From assembly GCF_029893635.1 (NCBI RefSeq), contig NZ_JARXYR010000002.1, positions 4,377,001 to 4,441,000 on the forward strand: a DNA stretch of 64,000 nt, given 5' to 3'. This DNA is from Variovorax sp. TBS-050B (lineage in GTDB: Bacteria > Pseudomonadota > Gammaproteobacteria > Burkholderiales > Burkholderiaceae_C). Shown here piece by piece: positions 1 through 9,397 of the stretch (the first letter of the stretch is position 1; each line of letters opens with the position of its first letter). The notes below the pieces were generated by a model, which was given only the letters and a program-made list of their open reading frames with translations, was not told where the DNA came from and made no database searches. The translations under genes and the position numbers were made by a program.

Positions 1-1375
1 TCGGCACCGCGACCACCTTGGCCTCGCCGTCCCACGGCTGGGCATCGGCAGGCGGCTCGGCGGCGCGCCGCAGCGGCTCGCTGACCACCGGGAGACGCTG
101 GACCGCGGGCGCGGCGGACGGCGGCCGCACGGGCGCAGCGGCCGGCGGCGGGGGCGTGGCGGGCTCCGCAGCCCGGCTCGGCGGTGCGGCCACGGGGGCC
201 GCGACCGCCCGCGGGGCTTCATTCAGAGTTTTTTTTTCCGGGGAGGCCGCAGCGGCCGCGCTGGAAGAAGGCTTGAAGGCCAGCAGCCGCAGCAGCACCA
301 TGGTCAGTGCGGCGTATTCGTCGGGTGCCAGGCCGAGTTCGCCGCGGCCGTGCAGGCAGAGGCTGTAGAGCAGCTGGGTCTCGTCGGCAGGCATCAGCGC
401 CGCAAGGCGCGCGGTGTCGGCCGCATCGGGATCGGTGGCCGCGTCGGTCCCTTCCGCGCGCGCGGGCACCGCCTGCAGCACGGCCATGGCCTGCAGCACC
501 GCGGTCATTTCTTCCAGCGTGGAGGCGGCCGAAAGGCCATCGCGGCGCAGCGCCTCGGAGGTGTCGACCACCGTTTTGCCATCGCCTTGCGCGAGCGCCT
601 CGATCAGCCGGAACACATGGCCGCGATCGACACTGCCGAGCATCTGGCGCACGCCGGCCTCGAGCAGTTCGCCGTTGCCGAACGCGATCGCCTGATCGGT
701 CAGCGAGAGCGCATCCCGCATCGAGCCGCGCGCCGCGCGCGCCAGCAGCCGCAGCGCCTGCGGCTCCGCCGGCACCTGCTCGGTCTGCAGCACGCCCGTG
801 AGGTGTTCGAGCACCGTCTCGGGCGCCATCGGCCGCAGGTTGAACTGCAGGCAGCGCGACAGCACCGTGACCGGCACCTTCTGCGGATCGGTCGTCGCGA
901 GCACGAACTTGAGGTACTCGGGCGGCTCCTCGAGCGTCTTCAGCATCGCGTTGAAGGCGGTGTTCGTGAGCATGTGCACTTCGTCGATCATGAAGACCTT
1001 GAAGCGCCCCTGCACCGGCTTGTACACCGCCTGCTCGAGCAGCGACTGCACCTCGTCCACGCCGCGGTTCGACGCGGCGTCGAGCTCGGTGTAGTCGACG
1101 AAGCGGCCCGCGTCGATGTCCTTGCAGGCCTGGCACACGCCGCACGGCGTGGCCGTGATGCCGCCCTGCCCGTCCGGCCCCTGGCAGTTGAGCGACTTGG
1201 CGAGGATGCGGGACACCGTGGTCTTGCCCACGCCGCGCGTGCCGGTGAAAAGATAGGCGTGATGCAGGCGCTGCGTGGTCAGCGCGTTCTCGAGCGCCTG
1301 CACCACATGCCCCTGGCCGACCATCTCGCCAAAGGTTTTGGGACGGAACTTGCGAGCGAGCACGAGGTAGGACAT
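1..1375 (-). CDS. dnaX: DNA polymerase III subunits gamma and tau (partial, C-terminus beyond window)
   Basis: This is the clamp-loader ATPase that opens the beta clamp and, as tau, holds the polymerase cores and DnaB helicase together. The protein begins MSYLVLARKFRP. A Walker A motif GTRGVGKT lies at about residues 45-52, zinc-binding cysteines at about 64, 78, 81 and 84, a DEVH Walker B box at 131-134, and a sensor-1 SRC further on. After about residue 365 it becomes an Ala/Pro-rich linker typical of tau, which continues to the window edge; domain V is off-window. The ATG at 1373-1375 is the only start that keeps the conserved N-terminus. A run of nine A residues on the coding strand (229-237) interrupts the linker, and both alternative frames stop directly after it (separate entry). 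Identity is certain; the C-terminus is not visible. Confidence 0.97.
   Translation of the reverse strand, partial: MSYLVLARKFRPKTFGEMVGQGHVVQALENALTTQRLHHAYLFTGTRGVGKTTVSRILAKSLNCQGPDGQGGITATPCGVCQACKDIDAGRFVDYTELDAASNRGVDEVQSLLEQAVYKPVQGRFKVFMIDEVHMLTNTAFNAMLKTLEEPPEYLKFVLATTDPQKVPVTVLSRCLQFNLRPMAPETVLEHLTGVLQTEQVPAEPQALRLLARAARGSMRDALSLTDQAIAFGNGELLEAGVRQMLGSVDRGHVFRLIEALAQGDGKTVVDTSEALRRDGLSAASTLEEMTAVLQAMAVLQAVPARAEGTDAATDPDAADTARLAALMPADETQLLYSLCLHGRGELGLAPDEYAALTMVLLRLLAFKPSSSAAAAASPEKKTLNEAPRAVAAPVAAPPSRAAEPATPPPPAAAPVRPPSAAPAVQRLPVVSEPLRRAAEPPADAQPWDGEAKVVAVP
219..241 (-). promoter_or_regulatory. dnaX slippery A9 run with immediate stops in both other frames
   Basis: On the coding strand the zero frame reads GAA AAA AAA ACT CTG AAT and continues. 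A -1 shift, or a transcript with one extra A, reads AAC TCT GAA TGA and stops at 219-221, giving a gamma-like product of about 385 residues. A +1 shift, or one A lost, reads CTC TGA and stops even sooner. The run contains the -1 heptamer A AAA AAA in the correct phase. Established knowledge: E. coli dnaX uses -1 translational frameshifting and Thermus dnaX uses transcriptional slippage on A9 to make gamma. I see no strong Shine-Dalgarno stimulator upstream, which leans towards slippage in the RNA; that part is inference. Confidence 0.7.
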
Positions 1376-1435
1376 TGCGGGCATTCTAAAAGGCGCGGCG
1401 CACCCCATCCGTTCCGGTCGGGCCTCTTAATCGCG

Positions 1436-1526
1436 GGACACCAAGGATCCGGCTCCGCCGGTCCTCAGGTGTCGCCCCCAGCAGGGGGGTGGGCGAAGCG
1501 ACACGAAGTGCGCGAAGCCTGGGGGG
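1436..1526. repeat. REP-like palindromic element upstream of ffs
   Basis: Two hairpins can be read. The first is formed by CCGGC and GCCGG arms around 1450-1462. The second has perfect GTGTCGC/GCGACAC arms (1469-1475 and 1498-1504) enclosing runs of C and G. The stretch then continues with CGAAGTGCGCGAAGCC and a run of six G. It is non-coding and of a kind I associate with dispersed palindromic repeats in Comamonadaceae; no second copy was noticed in this window, so repeat status rests on recollection. Confidence 0.45.
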
Positions 1527-1527
1527 T

Positions 1528-1533
1528 TACAAT
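1528..1533 (+). promoter_or_regulatory. -10 element of the ffs promoter
   Basis: TACAAT lies 7 bases before the paired 5' end of the SRP RNA (G at 1541), the right place for a -10 box. No good -35 is seen at 16-18 bases upstream; that position falls inside the REP-like element. Confidence 0.5.
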
Positions 1534-1540
1534 CCACCCT

Positions 1541-1634
1541 GACGGGCCTCCCTGCATGGTGAAGTGGCCAACCGGGTCAGGTGGGGAACCAAGCAGCCCT
1601 AACTGCGTAGTCAGTGCCAGGGGTAAGGCTCGTC
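1541..1634 (+). ncRNA. ffs: Signal recognition particle RNA (4.5S RNA, small bacterial type)
   Basis: This RNA is the scaffold of the bacterial SRP; it binds Ffh and guides co-translational targeting of inner-membrane proteins. The domain IV hallmark is visible at about 1575-1599: GGTCAGGT, then a GGGGAA tetraloop region, then CCAAGCAGCC. The ends pair, GACGGGCCT at 1541-1549 with AGGCTCGTC at 1626-1634 (one G-U). The length of about 94 nucleotides suits the short SRP RNA without an Alu domain. The exact ends are inferred from pairing. It lies between divergent dnaX and the convergent flavoprotein gene, and no U-tract terminator is obvious downstream. Confidence 0.88.
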
Positions 1635-1683
1635 AACTTCTTCCGCCGCTCGTTTCAGCCCAGCCCAAAAACGCAGCGCGCAC

Positions 1684-2919
1684 TCAAAACCCGCCAGCCA
1701 GCACGCCCCGCGCGGCCTCCGCGCCGCTGGCCATCGAGGCGGTCAGCAGGTAGCCGCCGGTCGGCGCTTCCCAGTCGAGCATCTCGCCCGCAATGAACAC
1801 GCCGGGCATTGCCGCGGCCATGAGCCGTGGGTCGAGCGCATCGAAGCGCACGCCGCCCGCCGTGCTGATGGCCTCGTCGATCGGCCGTGGCGCGACCAGG
1901 CGCAGCGGGACGGCCTTGATCGTCGTCGCGAGCCGCACGGCATCGTGCATCGCGTCGCGGTCCAGCACTTCGTGCAGCACGCCCATCTTGATGCCTTCGA
2001 GGCCGAGCCGGCTCTTGAGGTGGCTGCTGAGCGAACGCGCGCCGCGCGGATGAGCGACGGCGGCCTGCACCTGCTCGGCGCTGCGGTCGGGCAGGAGGTC
2101 GAGCAGCAGGGTCGCGCTGCCCTGCGCGGCGATCTCGTCGCGCAGCAAGGCCGATGCGGCATACACGAGGCTGCCCTCGATGCCGGTGGCGGTCGCGACG
2201 AACTCCCCCTTGCGTGCGAAACGGCGCCCCTGGCTGTCGGTGAACGCGATCGCGACCGACTTGAAGGGCTGGCCGGCGAACCGGCTTGCGAAATGCGCGC
2301 TCCAGCCCGCACCATCGAAACCGCAATTGGCCGGCTGCAATGGCGCGACACCCACGCCGCGCGCCTGCAGCCAGGGCAGCCACGCGCCGTCGGAACCCAG
2401 CCGCGACCAGCTCGCGCCGCCGAGCGCGAGCACCACCGCGTCCGCCCTCGCCTGCGTCTCGCCGCCCGGGGTCGAGAAGCGCAGCGCGCCGGGCTCGAAC
2501 GGACCGTCGCCGATCCAGCGGTGGCGCATGTGGAACTGCACGCCGGCGGCGCGCAGCCGGTGCAGCCAGGCGCGCAGCAGCGGCGCGGCTTTCATGTCGG
2601 CGGGGAACACGCGCCCCGAGGTGCCGACGAAGGTGTCGACACCCAGCCCGGCGGCCCATTCGCGCACCTGCTGCGGCCCGAAGCGCGACAGCATCGGTTC
2701 GAGCTGCGCACGGCGCTCGCCGAAGCGGCTCACGAACAGCTCGAAGGGTTCCGAGTGCGTCAGGTTCAGTCCGCCGCGGCCGGCCAGCAGGAACTTGCGG
2801 CCCACCGAGGGCATCGCGTCGTACAGGTGCACCTGCGCGCCCGCGGCGCTCAGGACTTCGGCCGCCATGAGGCCGGCGGGGCCGCCGCCGATCACGGCGA
2901 CGGTGGGAGGAACAGTCAT
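1684..2919 (-). CDS. FAD-dependent flavoprotein, PP_4765/HI0933-like family
   Basis: 411-residue predicted flavoprotein of the NAD(P)/FAD-dependent oxidoreductase class. The N-terminal dinucleotide fold VAVIGGGPAGLMAAE is at about residues 7-21, followed by GRKFLLAGRGGLNLTHSE, characteristic of the HI0933/BaiN-type group, and a C-terminal GVFIAGEMLDWEAPTGGY flavin-binding segment. The substrate is unknown. The ATG at 2917-2919 overlaps the TGA of the addA-like gene (ATGA), so translational coupling is likely; a longer reading upstream would run inside that gene. Membership of the TIGR03862-type family is from memory of the motif pattern. A link with recombination repair is suggested only by the operon. 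Confidence 0.85.
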   Translation of the reverse strand: MTVPPTVAVIGGGPAGLMAAEVLSAAGAQVHLYDAMPSVGRKFLLAGRGGLNLTHSEPFELFVSRFGERRAQLEPMLSRFGPQQVREWAAGLGVDTFVGTSGRVFPADMKAAPLLRAWLHRLRAAGVQFHMRHRWIGDGPFEPGALRFSTPGGETQARADAVVLALGGASWSRLGSDGAWLPWLQARGVGVAPLQPANCGFDGAGWSAHFASRFAGQPFKSVAIAFTDSQGRRFARKGEFVATATGIEGSLVYAASALLRDEIAAQGSATLLLDLLPDRSAEQVQAAVAHPRGARSLSSHLKSRLGLEGIKMGVLHEVLDRDAMHDAVRLATTIKAVPLRLVAPRPIDEAISTAGGVRFDALDPRLMAAAMPGVFIAGEMLDWEAPTGGYLLTASMASGAEAARGVLAGGF

Positions 2920-5900
2920 TCGAGATTCACCAGTTCGCCCTGCCCGGTGAGGAACGCGGCGCGCACCGTGGCACCAGGGTAGGCATGTTGCACGGCCGCG
3001 CGGTAGCGCTGCATCTGTGCGATCAGCGCGGCATCCCGCTCGGGACGCGCGGCCGACTTGTAGTCGAGGATCCACCAGGCGCCGCTGTCGCGCTCGCGCA
3101 CCAGCCGGTCGATGCGCAGGGTTTCGCCTTCGTGGACGAGCGTGACTTCATTGCGGTGCCAGTCGACCCTGCGATCGTCCCACACCCAGGCGCCCGCGCC
3201 CGCGCGGATGCGCTCGGCCAGCGTCGCCGCGCCGCGCGCCTGCTGCGCGTCGAGCAGGAACTCGCGCGCCACCGCCCGCACATGGGCCGGCGGCAGCGCC
3301 TCGCCGGGCACGGCCCATTCGAGCAGGCGGTGCATCGCCTGCCCGAAGGCAGCAGCGCGCGCGTCGACCGTGGCGGCCTCGGCCTTTCTCGGCACGGTCG
3401 CAGCGGCGGCGACGGCAGCGGGCAGCGGCGGCATCTGCTTGACGACGAAGCTGGCTTCGCGCGTCTCGACCGGCAGCGCGACGAGCGGCTCGTCGACCTC
3501 GACCGGGGTGCAGGACGGCGCGAGCCGCGCCCACCAGCTTCCCTCGTTGGGCCGCGCCGGACGCACCGAGGACAGCACCAGCCGCTCGCGCGCCCGCGTG
3601 GTGGCCACATAGAGGCCGTTGAGCTCCTCGCGGTGGCGCGCCCGCTGCTCCTCCTCGAGCAAGGTGGTGGCGCAGCCCGGCGGCGTTCTCTCGCTGGCGA
3701 GGAACACGAAGCGCGTGGGCGCGCTGTCGCCGCCCTTCCATTCGACGAGCACGCCCATGGTCTGCGCGCGCGGCGGCGCGGCGTCGCAGTCGAGCATGAG
3801 CACGGTGTCGGCCTCGAGCCCCTTGGCGCCGTGCACGGTGAGCAGTTGCACCGCGTCGGGCACGGCGACCGCGGGCGCCCGCACGCCGCCTGCGCGCAGC
3901 GCGCGCACCAGCGCATAGGGCGTGGTGAAGCGCGCGCCGTCGATCTCCAGCGAGGCCGCGAGCAGCCCGCGCAGATTGGCGAGCGCGCCCTGCCGCATCG
4001 CCGGCGGCATGGCGGCGCCGAAGCGGGCCAGCACGTCGCCATCGTGGAAGATCGCATCGAGCGCATCGTGCGGCGGCAGCGCCACGAGCCAGCGCTGCCA
4101 GCGCTTGAGCCTGACGCCGGCCTCGACGAGTTCCGGCGGCAGGTTCTCGCCCTTCTGGAGCAGGCCGAACCAGCTCAGCGACGGCTGCTCGCGCTGCCTC
4201 AGGGCCAGTTGCACCAATGCGTCGTCGCCGACGCCGAAAAGCGGCGACTTGAGCGCGCGCGCCAGCGAAAGGTCGTGCGCGGGCGAGACGAGCGCATCGA
4301 CCAGCGCCACCACGTCCTGCACTTCGGGCGCGTCGTGCAGTTCGTTCTTCTCGGGCTGCTGCACGGGAATGTGGCGCTGGCGCAGCGCGTCCTGCATCGC
4401 GGCGAGCCGGCTGCGGCGGCGTGCGAGCACCATGATCTGGCGCGGCGCGGTGCCGTCGGCGATGCACTGCGCGATCCAGCGCGCGGCCTGGTCGCATTCC
4501 TTCTGCAGCAGCTGCTCCTCGGGCAGCACGCGCGGGGTGACGAGGCTGTCGCGCCAGTGCAGCAGCGCGCCGTCGTCGGGCTCGCCGGCGTCGGCAGCCG
4601 TGCCGTCGTCGAGTGCATCGCGGTCGATGGCCGGCAGCTGGAGCAGTTCGCCTTCGTCGTTGCGCTCGGTGGTGTGGGCGCGGTAGCCGTCGAACTCGCC
4701 CGCCTGCTGCGCGGCCAGCATGGCCTGGTTGACCAGCCCGACCACCGCGCGCGCATTGCGGTGCGTGTGGTCGCAGTTGAGCAGCTCGCCGCCCAGCCCC
4801 TCGCGCACGAACTTCTTCGCCGCGATGAAGACCTGCGGCTCGGCGCGGCGGAAGCGGTAGATGCTCTGCTTCGGATCGCCCACGATGAAGACGCGCGGCG
4901 CCTGCCCGCCCGCGCCGGTGTAGGCGCTGAGCCAGCCGTACAGCGCCTGCCACTGCAGCGGGTTGGTGTCCTGGAACTCGTCGATCAGCAGGTGCGCGAT
5001 GCGCGCGTCGAGCCGCTCCTGCACCCAGCCCGAGAGCGCCGACTGGCCGAGCAGCAGTTGCGCGGCCTGTTCGACGTCGTTCATGTCGACCCAGCCGTGG
5101 GCGCGCTTGACCTGGGCGAATGCGGCGATCAGCAGCCGCGTGAGCCGCGTCATGCGCTGCTGGTAGAGCCAGGCCGCATGCTGCGACTGGGCGGCGCAGA
5201 GCGTCTGCAGCTCGGCTTCGGCCTCCTGCGCGGCGGGGTACTTCTGCAGGTTCTTGTTGAGCCGGTCCTCGGTCGCGACGAAGAAGTTCTTGCGCAGGTG
5301 CGCGAGCGCGGCGGCGAGCGACTCGCGCGCCGGCTCGCCGGTGCCGAACACGTCGATGATCGCCTCGGCGGCCCTCTGCGGCGTCTTGTTGGCTTCGCGG
5401 CCGAGTGCGGCGGCGCGGTCGAGCCAGCGGCGCCGCGCGATGTCGCCGCGCAGGGCGTCGGTGGGCTCGTCGAGGCCCGCCATCGAGGGATGGCGAACGC
5501 CGAAGTGCTCCACTGCCGATGCGGGATCGGCGAGCGAGAACTCGACCCGGCGCGTGAGCGCTTCGCCGAGCGCCTTGGCGGTCTGCGAACGACCGTAGGT
5601 GGCGACCACCGCGTAGTAGTCGGCCAGCGCCTCGCGGTCGGCAGTCACGGCTTCGAAGAAGGGGCGCCAGGTGCGCGCGCGCGCCTCGGCATCGTCCTCG
5701 AGCAGCTCGTAGTTCGCGGGCAGGCCGAGTTCGCGCAGCACCGCGAGCGGCGCATTGCGCAGCAGCCCCGCGAACCAGGCGTGGAAGGTGCGGAACTGCA
5801 CCGGCCGCCCGCCTTCGAGCAGGCGCCGGTAGAGGCCCTGCAGGCGCGGCACCGCGGCCGCCGCGGCTACGCGCGACATGCCGCGCGCCACGAGCTCGCC

Positions 5901-6191
5901 GGTCAATACCTCGGGGTTGCAGGCGGAGAAGCGTTCGAGCCACTGGTCGAGCCGCTCGCGCATCTCGCCGGCCGCCTTCTTGGTGAAGGTGATCGCGAGG
6001 ATCTCGTGCGGCTCGCAGGCCGAATCGCCCTCTTCCAGCAGCGCGCGCAGGATGCGCGAGACCAGCATCCAGGTCTTGCCCGCGCCGGCACAGGCCTCGA
6101 CGGCGACCGAGCGCCGCGGATCGCAGGCGACGGTGTAGAAGGCCTCGCGCGTGACGTGGCGGCCGTTGTGCTCGTAGGCGGCGCCGTTCAT
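2916..6191 (-). CDS. UvrD/RecB-type helicase-nuclease, AddA-like
   Basis: 1091-residue superfamily 1A helicase fused to a RecB-type nuclease, expected to process double-strand DNA ends together with the product of the gene just upstream. Visible motifs in order: Walker A ACAGAGKT (about 33-40), motif Ia LAITFTKKAAGEMRERL, motif II LLIDEFQDTNPLQW, motif III GDPKQSIYRFR, motif V LLTVHGAKGLEADTV, motif VI YVATTRARERLVLS, and a C-terminal nuclease core with ILDYKSA. Its ATG (6189-6191) overlaps the TGA of the addB-like gene and its own TGA overlaps the next start, so the three genes look translationally coupled. An AddAB or AdnAB-like machine is the best reading; a subunit-level assignment needs alignment. 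Confidence 0.88.
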   Translation of the reverse strand: MNGAAYEHNGRHVTREAFYTVACDPRRSVAVEACAGAGKTWMLVSRILRALLEEGDSACEPHEILAITFTKKAAGEMRERLDQWLERFSACNPEVLTGELVARGMSRVAAAAAVPRLQGLYRRLLEGGRPVQFRTFHAWFAGLLRNAPLAVLRELGLPANYELLEDDAEARARTWRPFFEAVTADREALADYYAVVATYGRSQTAKALGEALTRRVEFSLADPASAVEHFGVRHPSMAGLDEPTDALRGDIARRRWLDRAAALGREANKTPQRAAEAIIDVFGTGEPARESLAAALAHLRKNFFVATEDRLNKNLQKYPAAQEAEAELQTLCAAQSQHAAWLYQQRMTRLTRLLIAAFAQVKRAHGWVDMNDVEQAAQLLLGQSALSGWVQERLDARIAHLLIDEFQDTNPLQWQALYGWLSAYTGAGGQAPRVFIVGDPKQSIYRFRRAEPQVFIAAKKFVREGLGGELLNCDHTHRNARAVVGLVNQAMLAAQQAGEFDGYRAHTTERNDEGELLQLPAIDRDALDDGTAADAGEPDDGALLHWRDSLVTPRVLPEEQLLQKECDQAARWIAQCIADGTAPRQIMVLARRRSRLAAMQDALRQRHIPVQQPEKNELHDAPEVQDVVALVDALVSPAHDLSLARALKSPLFGVGDDALVQLALRQREQPSLSWFGLLQKGENLPPELVEAGVRLKRWQRWLVALPPHDALDAIFHDGDVLARFGAAMPPAMRQGALANLRGLLAASLEIDGARFTTPYALVRALRAGGVRAPAVAVPDAVQLLTVHGAKGLEADTVLMLDCDAAPPRAQTMGVLVEWKGGDSAPTRFVFLASERTPPGCATTLLEEEQRARHREELNGLYVATTRARERLVLSSVRPARPNEGSWWARLAPSCTPVEVDEPLVALPVETREASFVVKQMPPLPAAVAAAATVPRKAEAATVDARAAAFGQAMHRLLEWAVPGEALPPAHVRAVAREFLLDAQQARGAATLAERIRAGAGAWVWDDRRVDWHRNEVTLVHEGETLRIDRLVRERDSGAWWILDYKSAARPERDAALIAQMQRYRAAVQHAYPGATVRAAFLTGQGELVNLE

Positions 6192-8863
6192 GCCAGGTCC
6201 TCCTCGGCGCGTTCGCTGCCGCCGGCGGCGGCCGGCGTGTCGCGCAGCGGCGGCGTCTCGCCCTCGGGCGGCGCGGCCGCGCCGGGCGGCACGCCGAGCC
6301 AGGGCGTCTGGTCGCCCCAGAAGTCCTTGCGGCAGAGCCCGCGCGCGGCGCAGTACTCGCACACCGCGCCTTCGCCCAGCGGTGGCAGCGCCGCGCCCGC
6401 GGCGATGCGGTCGAAATCGTCGAGGATGCCGGCCACGAGGGCATCGCGCGCCGGCCCGACCAGCGGCTGCTCGACGGTCTGCGTGCCCGAGGATTTCTCG
6501 CCGACGTTGACGTAGGCCGCGCGCAGCGTGTCGTCGGCCAGCAGCGCGGCATAGAAAGCGAGCTGCGTGTCCTCGGCCGGGTCCTTCACGCGCTCCTTGG
6601 TGACCGCGGCCGACTCGGTCTTGTAGTCGATCACGAAGGCCTGGCCGTCGGGCATCCGGTCGATGCGGTCGAGGCGGCCGACGAGTTGCAGCCGGCCCAG
6701 CGGCAGTTCCTTCCAGGGCTCGGCTTCCTCGAACACGGCGCCGCTCGCCTCGTGCCCCGCGAGCCACTGTAGATAGCCGTCGCGCACCGCCGGCCATGCC
6801 GCGGCGAAGGGCAGGAACTCGGCCTCGGACAGCCCGAACTCGCGCGTCGCGCGTTCGGAGGCTTGCGTGATGAGCGCGATGCGATCCAGCGTGTCGCTGG
6901 TGGGCGCGGCCTTGAGCGCCTCGTGGAAGTGGCCCAGCACCGCATGCAGCCAGTTGCCGAAGTCGCGCTTGTCGACCTCGGCGTCGAGCTCGTCGGCGCT
7001 GCGCAGGCCGAGCTGGCGCAGCGCGAAGAAGCGGTAGGGACAGCGTCGCAGGTCTTCGTAGACGCTGGTCGAGATGTTCTTCAGCGGCAGCAGCGCACCC
7101 GAGGGCGTGGGATACAGCGTCGGGCGCACCGCCACCTCGCGCGGCGGGCGCGGATCGTCGGCGGGCTGCAGCACATGGTCGAGCTGCAGGGCCTGCACCA
7201 GCGGGCTCGGCCGCACCGGTTCGCCGCTCGCGTCGGACTGCCGCCACAGCACTTCGCAATGCGGGTTGCACAGGGCTGCCGCCCAGGCGGATCGCTGCGC
7301 CGTCTCGAGCGCCTCGCGCGAAGGCAGGCCCAGGTCGGCGCGCTGTGCGGCGCTCCAGTTGCCGGGCGGCTCCGGCGACGCCGGCAGGCGGCGGTCGTCG
7401 CAGCCGGGAATGACGACGGCACCGAAGGCGCGGCCGAGCAACTGATGCAGCGGCAGCACCACGACGAGCGGCGGCTCGCTGCCCGCCGGCGGCACGAAGC
7501 TCGCGTCCTCGAGCACGTCGCGGACCCAGGCGCTGAACTCGGCGAGCGTGTGGCGTCCGCCGGGGAAGTCGCCCTCGTCGCCGTGCGCATCGCCGTCGAG
7601 CCACAGCGCGCCGATCACCTTGGCGCCCGCCATGTCGGCTGCGAGCGGCTCCCATTGCTCGCCGGCCTCGAGCAGTTCGCGCAGCGCGCGCAGCCAGTCG
7701 GCGAGCGGGCGCGAACGGGCCATGGCCATGCGGCGGCCCTCGACGGCCTCGGTGAACGGCAGCAGCGCGACGTCCTGCGGCTTCTCGCTGCGCGCGGCCT
7801 GGGCGCACCAGGCGGACCACTCGCGCACGCCTTCGCGCCGCAGCCGCGCCTCGAGCGCCTGCACGGCGAGCGCATCGCCGTTGCCGCCGCTCTTGAGCCA
7901 TTCGAGCACCTGGTCGCTGCCGGCGTCGTGCGCGCAGGCGCGCAGCGCGCTCATCACGGTGGCGGCAGCGCGCGTGGTGGACAGCTTCCAGCCGGTCTCG
8001 TCGTGCGCCGTGACGCCGTGGGCCTGCAGCCGCGCGCCGATGCGGCGGGTGAGCGCACGGTCGGTGGCGATCAGCGCGACCGGCGCACGGCCTTCCGCCA
8101 ACTGCCGCAGCACGCAGGCGGCGGCGCGCTGCGCCTCGTCCTCGGCGTCGGCGGCCTCGTGCGCGCCAACGCTCATCGCGGACGGTGCCGCCGGCACCAA
8201 TGAGAGATGGATCGCACGGTCGCCCCAGAGACCGCACAGCGTCTGCGTCAGCGGATCGACCTGGAAGCCTTCGAGCGCGATGAGTGCATCGACCTGCGTG
8301 CGAACGCCCTCGCGCAGCAGCACGTCGGTGGCATAGCCCGAATTGGCCGCCCATGCCACGGCCACGCGGATCAGCGCGCTCTCGGTGCGGAACCACTCGG
8401 AGGCACTGCCCGCCTCGGCCACGGCGGCTGCACGCTGCGCCCATTCGGTGCCGCGCGCTTCGGGCGGGGCCGCGGCCGCGAGCGGTGCGAGCTGGTAGGC
8501 GAGTTCGACCACGCGCCCGGCCAGCGCGAAGCGCTCGGCGGCAAAGCCGGCCTGCGACAGCAGCGCCTGGGCGGTGACGAGGTCGCGCGCCATGTCGAAG
8601 GCGATGTCGTAGCCGGTGGGCAGGAAGCCTTCGATGCTGCGCGCCCAGTTGCGCGTGGTCTCGAAGCGCGGCGCGAAACCCGCGTGGCCGCAGCGCGCCC
8701 ACATGGCATGCGCCACGCCCATCAGTTGCGCATAAGGCACCAGCACCACGGTGCGCGCGGCCTGCAGCCCGCGCTCCGCGACGGCGCGTGCGATGCGCGC
8801 GATCACGCCGTCGGCGGGGTCGCACCACAGCGCCTGGACGGGATGGGCTTCGTTGATGTTCAT
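6188..8863 (-). CDS. PD-(D/E)XK nuclease, AddB-like subunit
   Basis: 891-residue partner of the downstream helicase-nuclease. The C-terminal third holds a PD-(D/E)XK nuclease core, with [22 protein letters not shown] carrying the catalytic D and DYK. Four cysteines resembling the AddB iron-sulfur staple flank it: one in [10 protein letters not shown] before the core and [10 protein letters not shown] after it. The N-terminal part resembles the inactivated helicase of AddB ([15 protein letters not shown]), without a convincing Walker A. It is first in the trio and lies back to back with trxA, 150 bases away. The ATG at 8861-8863 gives the natural N-terminus [10 protein letters not shown]. Confidence 0.83.
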   Translation of the reverse strand: MNINEAHPVQALWCDPADGVIARIARAVAERGLQAARTVVLVPYAQLMGVAHAMWARCGHAGFAPRFETTRNWARSIEGFLPTGYDIAFDMARDLVTAQALLSQAGFAAERFALAGRVVELAYQLAPLAAAAPPEARGTEWAQRAAAVAEAGSASEWFRTESALIRVAVAWAANSGYATDVLLREGVRTQVDALIALEGFQVDPLTQTLCGLWGDRAIHLSLVPAAPSAMSVGAHEAADAEDEAQRAAACVLRQLAEGRAPVALIATDRALTRRIGARLQAHGVTAHDETGWKLSTTRAAATVMSALRACAHDAGSDQVLEWLKSGGNGDALAVQALEARLRREGVREWSAWCAQAARSEKPQDVALLPFTEAVEGRRMAMARSRPLADWLRALRELLEAGEQWEPLAADMAGAKVIGALWLDGDAHGDEGDFPGGRHTLAEFSAWVRDVLEDASFVPPAGSEPPLVVVLPLHQLLGRAFGAVVIPGCDDRRLPASPEPPGNWSAAQRADLGLPSREALETAQRSAWAAALCNPHCEVLWRQSDASGEPVRPSPLVQALQLDHVLQPADDPRPPREVAVRPTLYPTPSGALLPLKNISTSVYEDLRRCPYRFFALRQLGLRSADELDAEVDKRDFGNWLHAVLGHFHEALKAAPTSDTLDRIALITQASERATREFGLSEAEFLPFAAAWPAVRDGYLQWLAGHEASGAVFEEAEPWKELPLGRLQLVGRLDRIDRMPDGQAFVIDYKTESAAVTKERVKDPAEDTQLAFYAALLADDTLRAAYVNVGEKSSGTQTVEQPLVGPARDALVAGILDDFDRIAAGAALPPLGEGAVCEYCAARGLCRKDFWGDQTPWLGVPPGAAAPPEGETPPLRDTPAAAGGSERAEEDLA

Positions 8864-9013
8864 CGCGGGATCTGGAGGGTGGTGTGCGGCGGTGCGCCGA
8901 GGGCTTTCGCTATCGGCGCCATAGCATTCCGCCGGGGACCCCGCACCTTGGTTTCTGTCACAATGACCAGCACTTTAGCTGCACCGAAACTCTCCGCGCA
9001 CAAGGACACATCC

Positions 9014-9346
9014 ATGGCCAGCGACCTGATCAAACACATCTCCGATTCCTCGTTCGAAGCCGACGTGCTCAAGTCCAGCCAGCCGGTGCTGGTCGACTAC
9101 TGGGCCGAATGGTGCGGTCCCTGCAAGATGATCGCGCCGATCCTCGACGAAGTATCGACCGCCTACGAAGGCAAGCTGCAGATCGCCAAGATGAACGTCG
9201 ACGAGAACCGCGACATTCCCGCCAAGTTCGGCATCCGCGGCATCCCCACGCTGATGCTGTTCAAGGACGGCCAGCTCGCCGCCACCAAGGTCGGCGCCAT
9301 GAGCAAGGCACAGCTCACCGCCTTCATCGACCAGCAGCTCGCCTGA
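9014..9346 (+). CDS. trxA: Thioredoxin 1
   Basis: 110-residue cytoplasmic disulfide reductase, reduced by thioredoxin reductase. The active site WCGPC is at residues 33-37, with the structural [11 protein letters not shown] cis-proline loop further on and the usual full length. The start is the ATG after ACACATCC; the upstream in-frame sequence does not look like protein. A Rho-independent terminator follows directly. trxA upstream of rho is the common order in proteobacteria. Confidence 0.97.
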   Translation: MASDLIKHISDSSFEADVLKSSQPVLVDYWAEWCGPCKMIAPILDEVSTAYEGKLQIAKMNVDENRDIPAKFGIRGIPTLMLFKDGQLAATKVGAMSKAQLTAFIDQQLA

Positions 9347-9356
9347 CGCATTTCGA

Positions 9357-9392
9357 CCGGCCAACGTGCAAGGCGTTGGCCGGGACATTTTT
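9357..9392 (+). terminator. Rho-independent terminator of trxA
   Basis: Perfect 10-bp stem, CCGGCCAACG (9357-9366) with CGTTGGCCGG (9374-9383), a 7-base loop, and a T5 run at 9388-9392 after a short GACA spacer. Confidence 0.85.
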
Positions 9393-9397
9393 CCTGT

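Noticed and set aside
229..237. The A9 run as a frameshift error that breaks dnaX
   Set aside because: The zero frame stays open through the run to the window edge and gives a normal tau linker, so no error is needed; regulated slippage explains the double stop better.
2916..6515. Very long open frames on the plus strand opposite the addA-like and addB-like genes
   Set aside because: They are rich in Arg, Ala and His without motifs, as usual for antisense frames of high-GC genes; the minus-strand frames hold all helicase and nuclease motifs.
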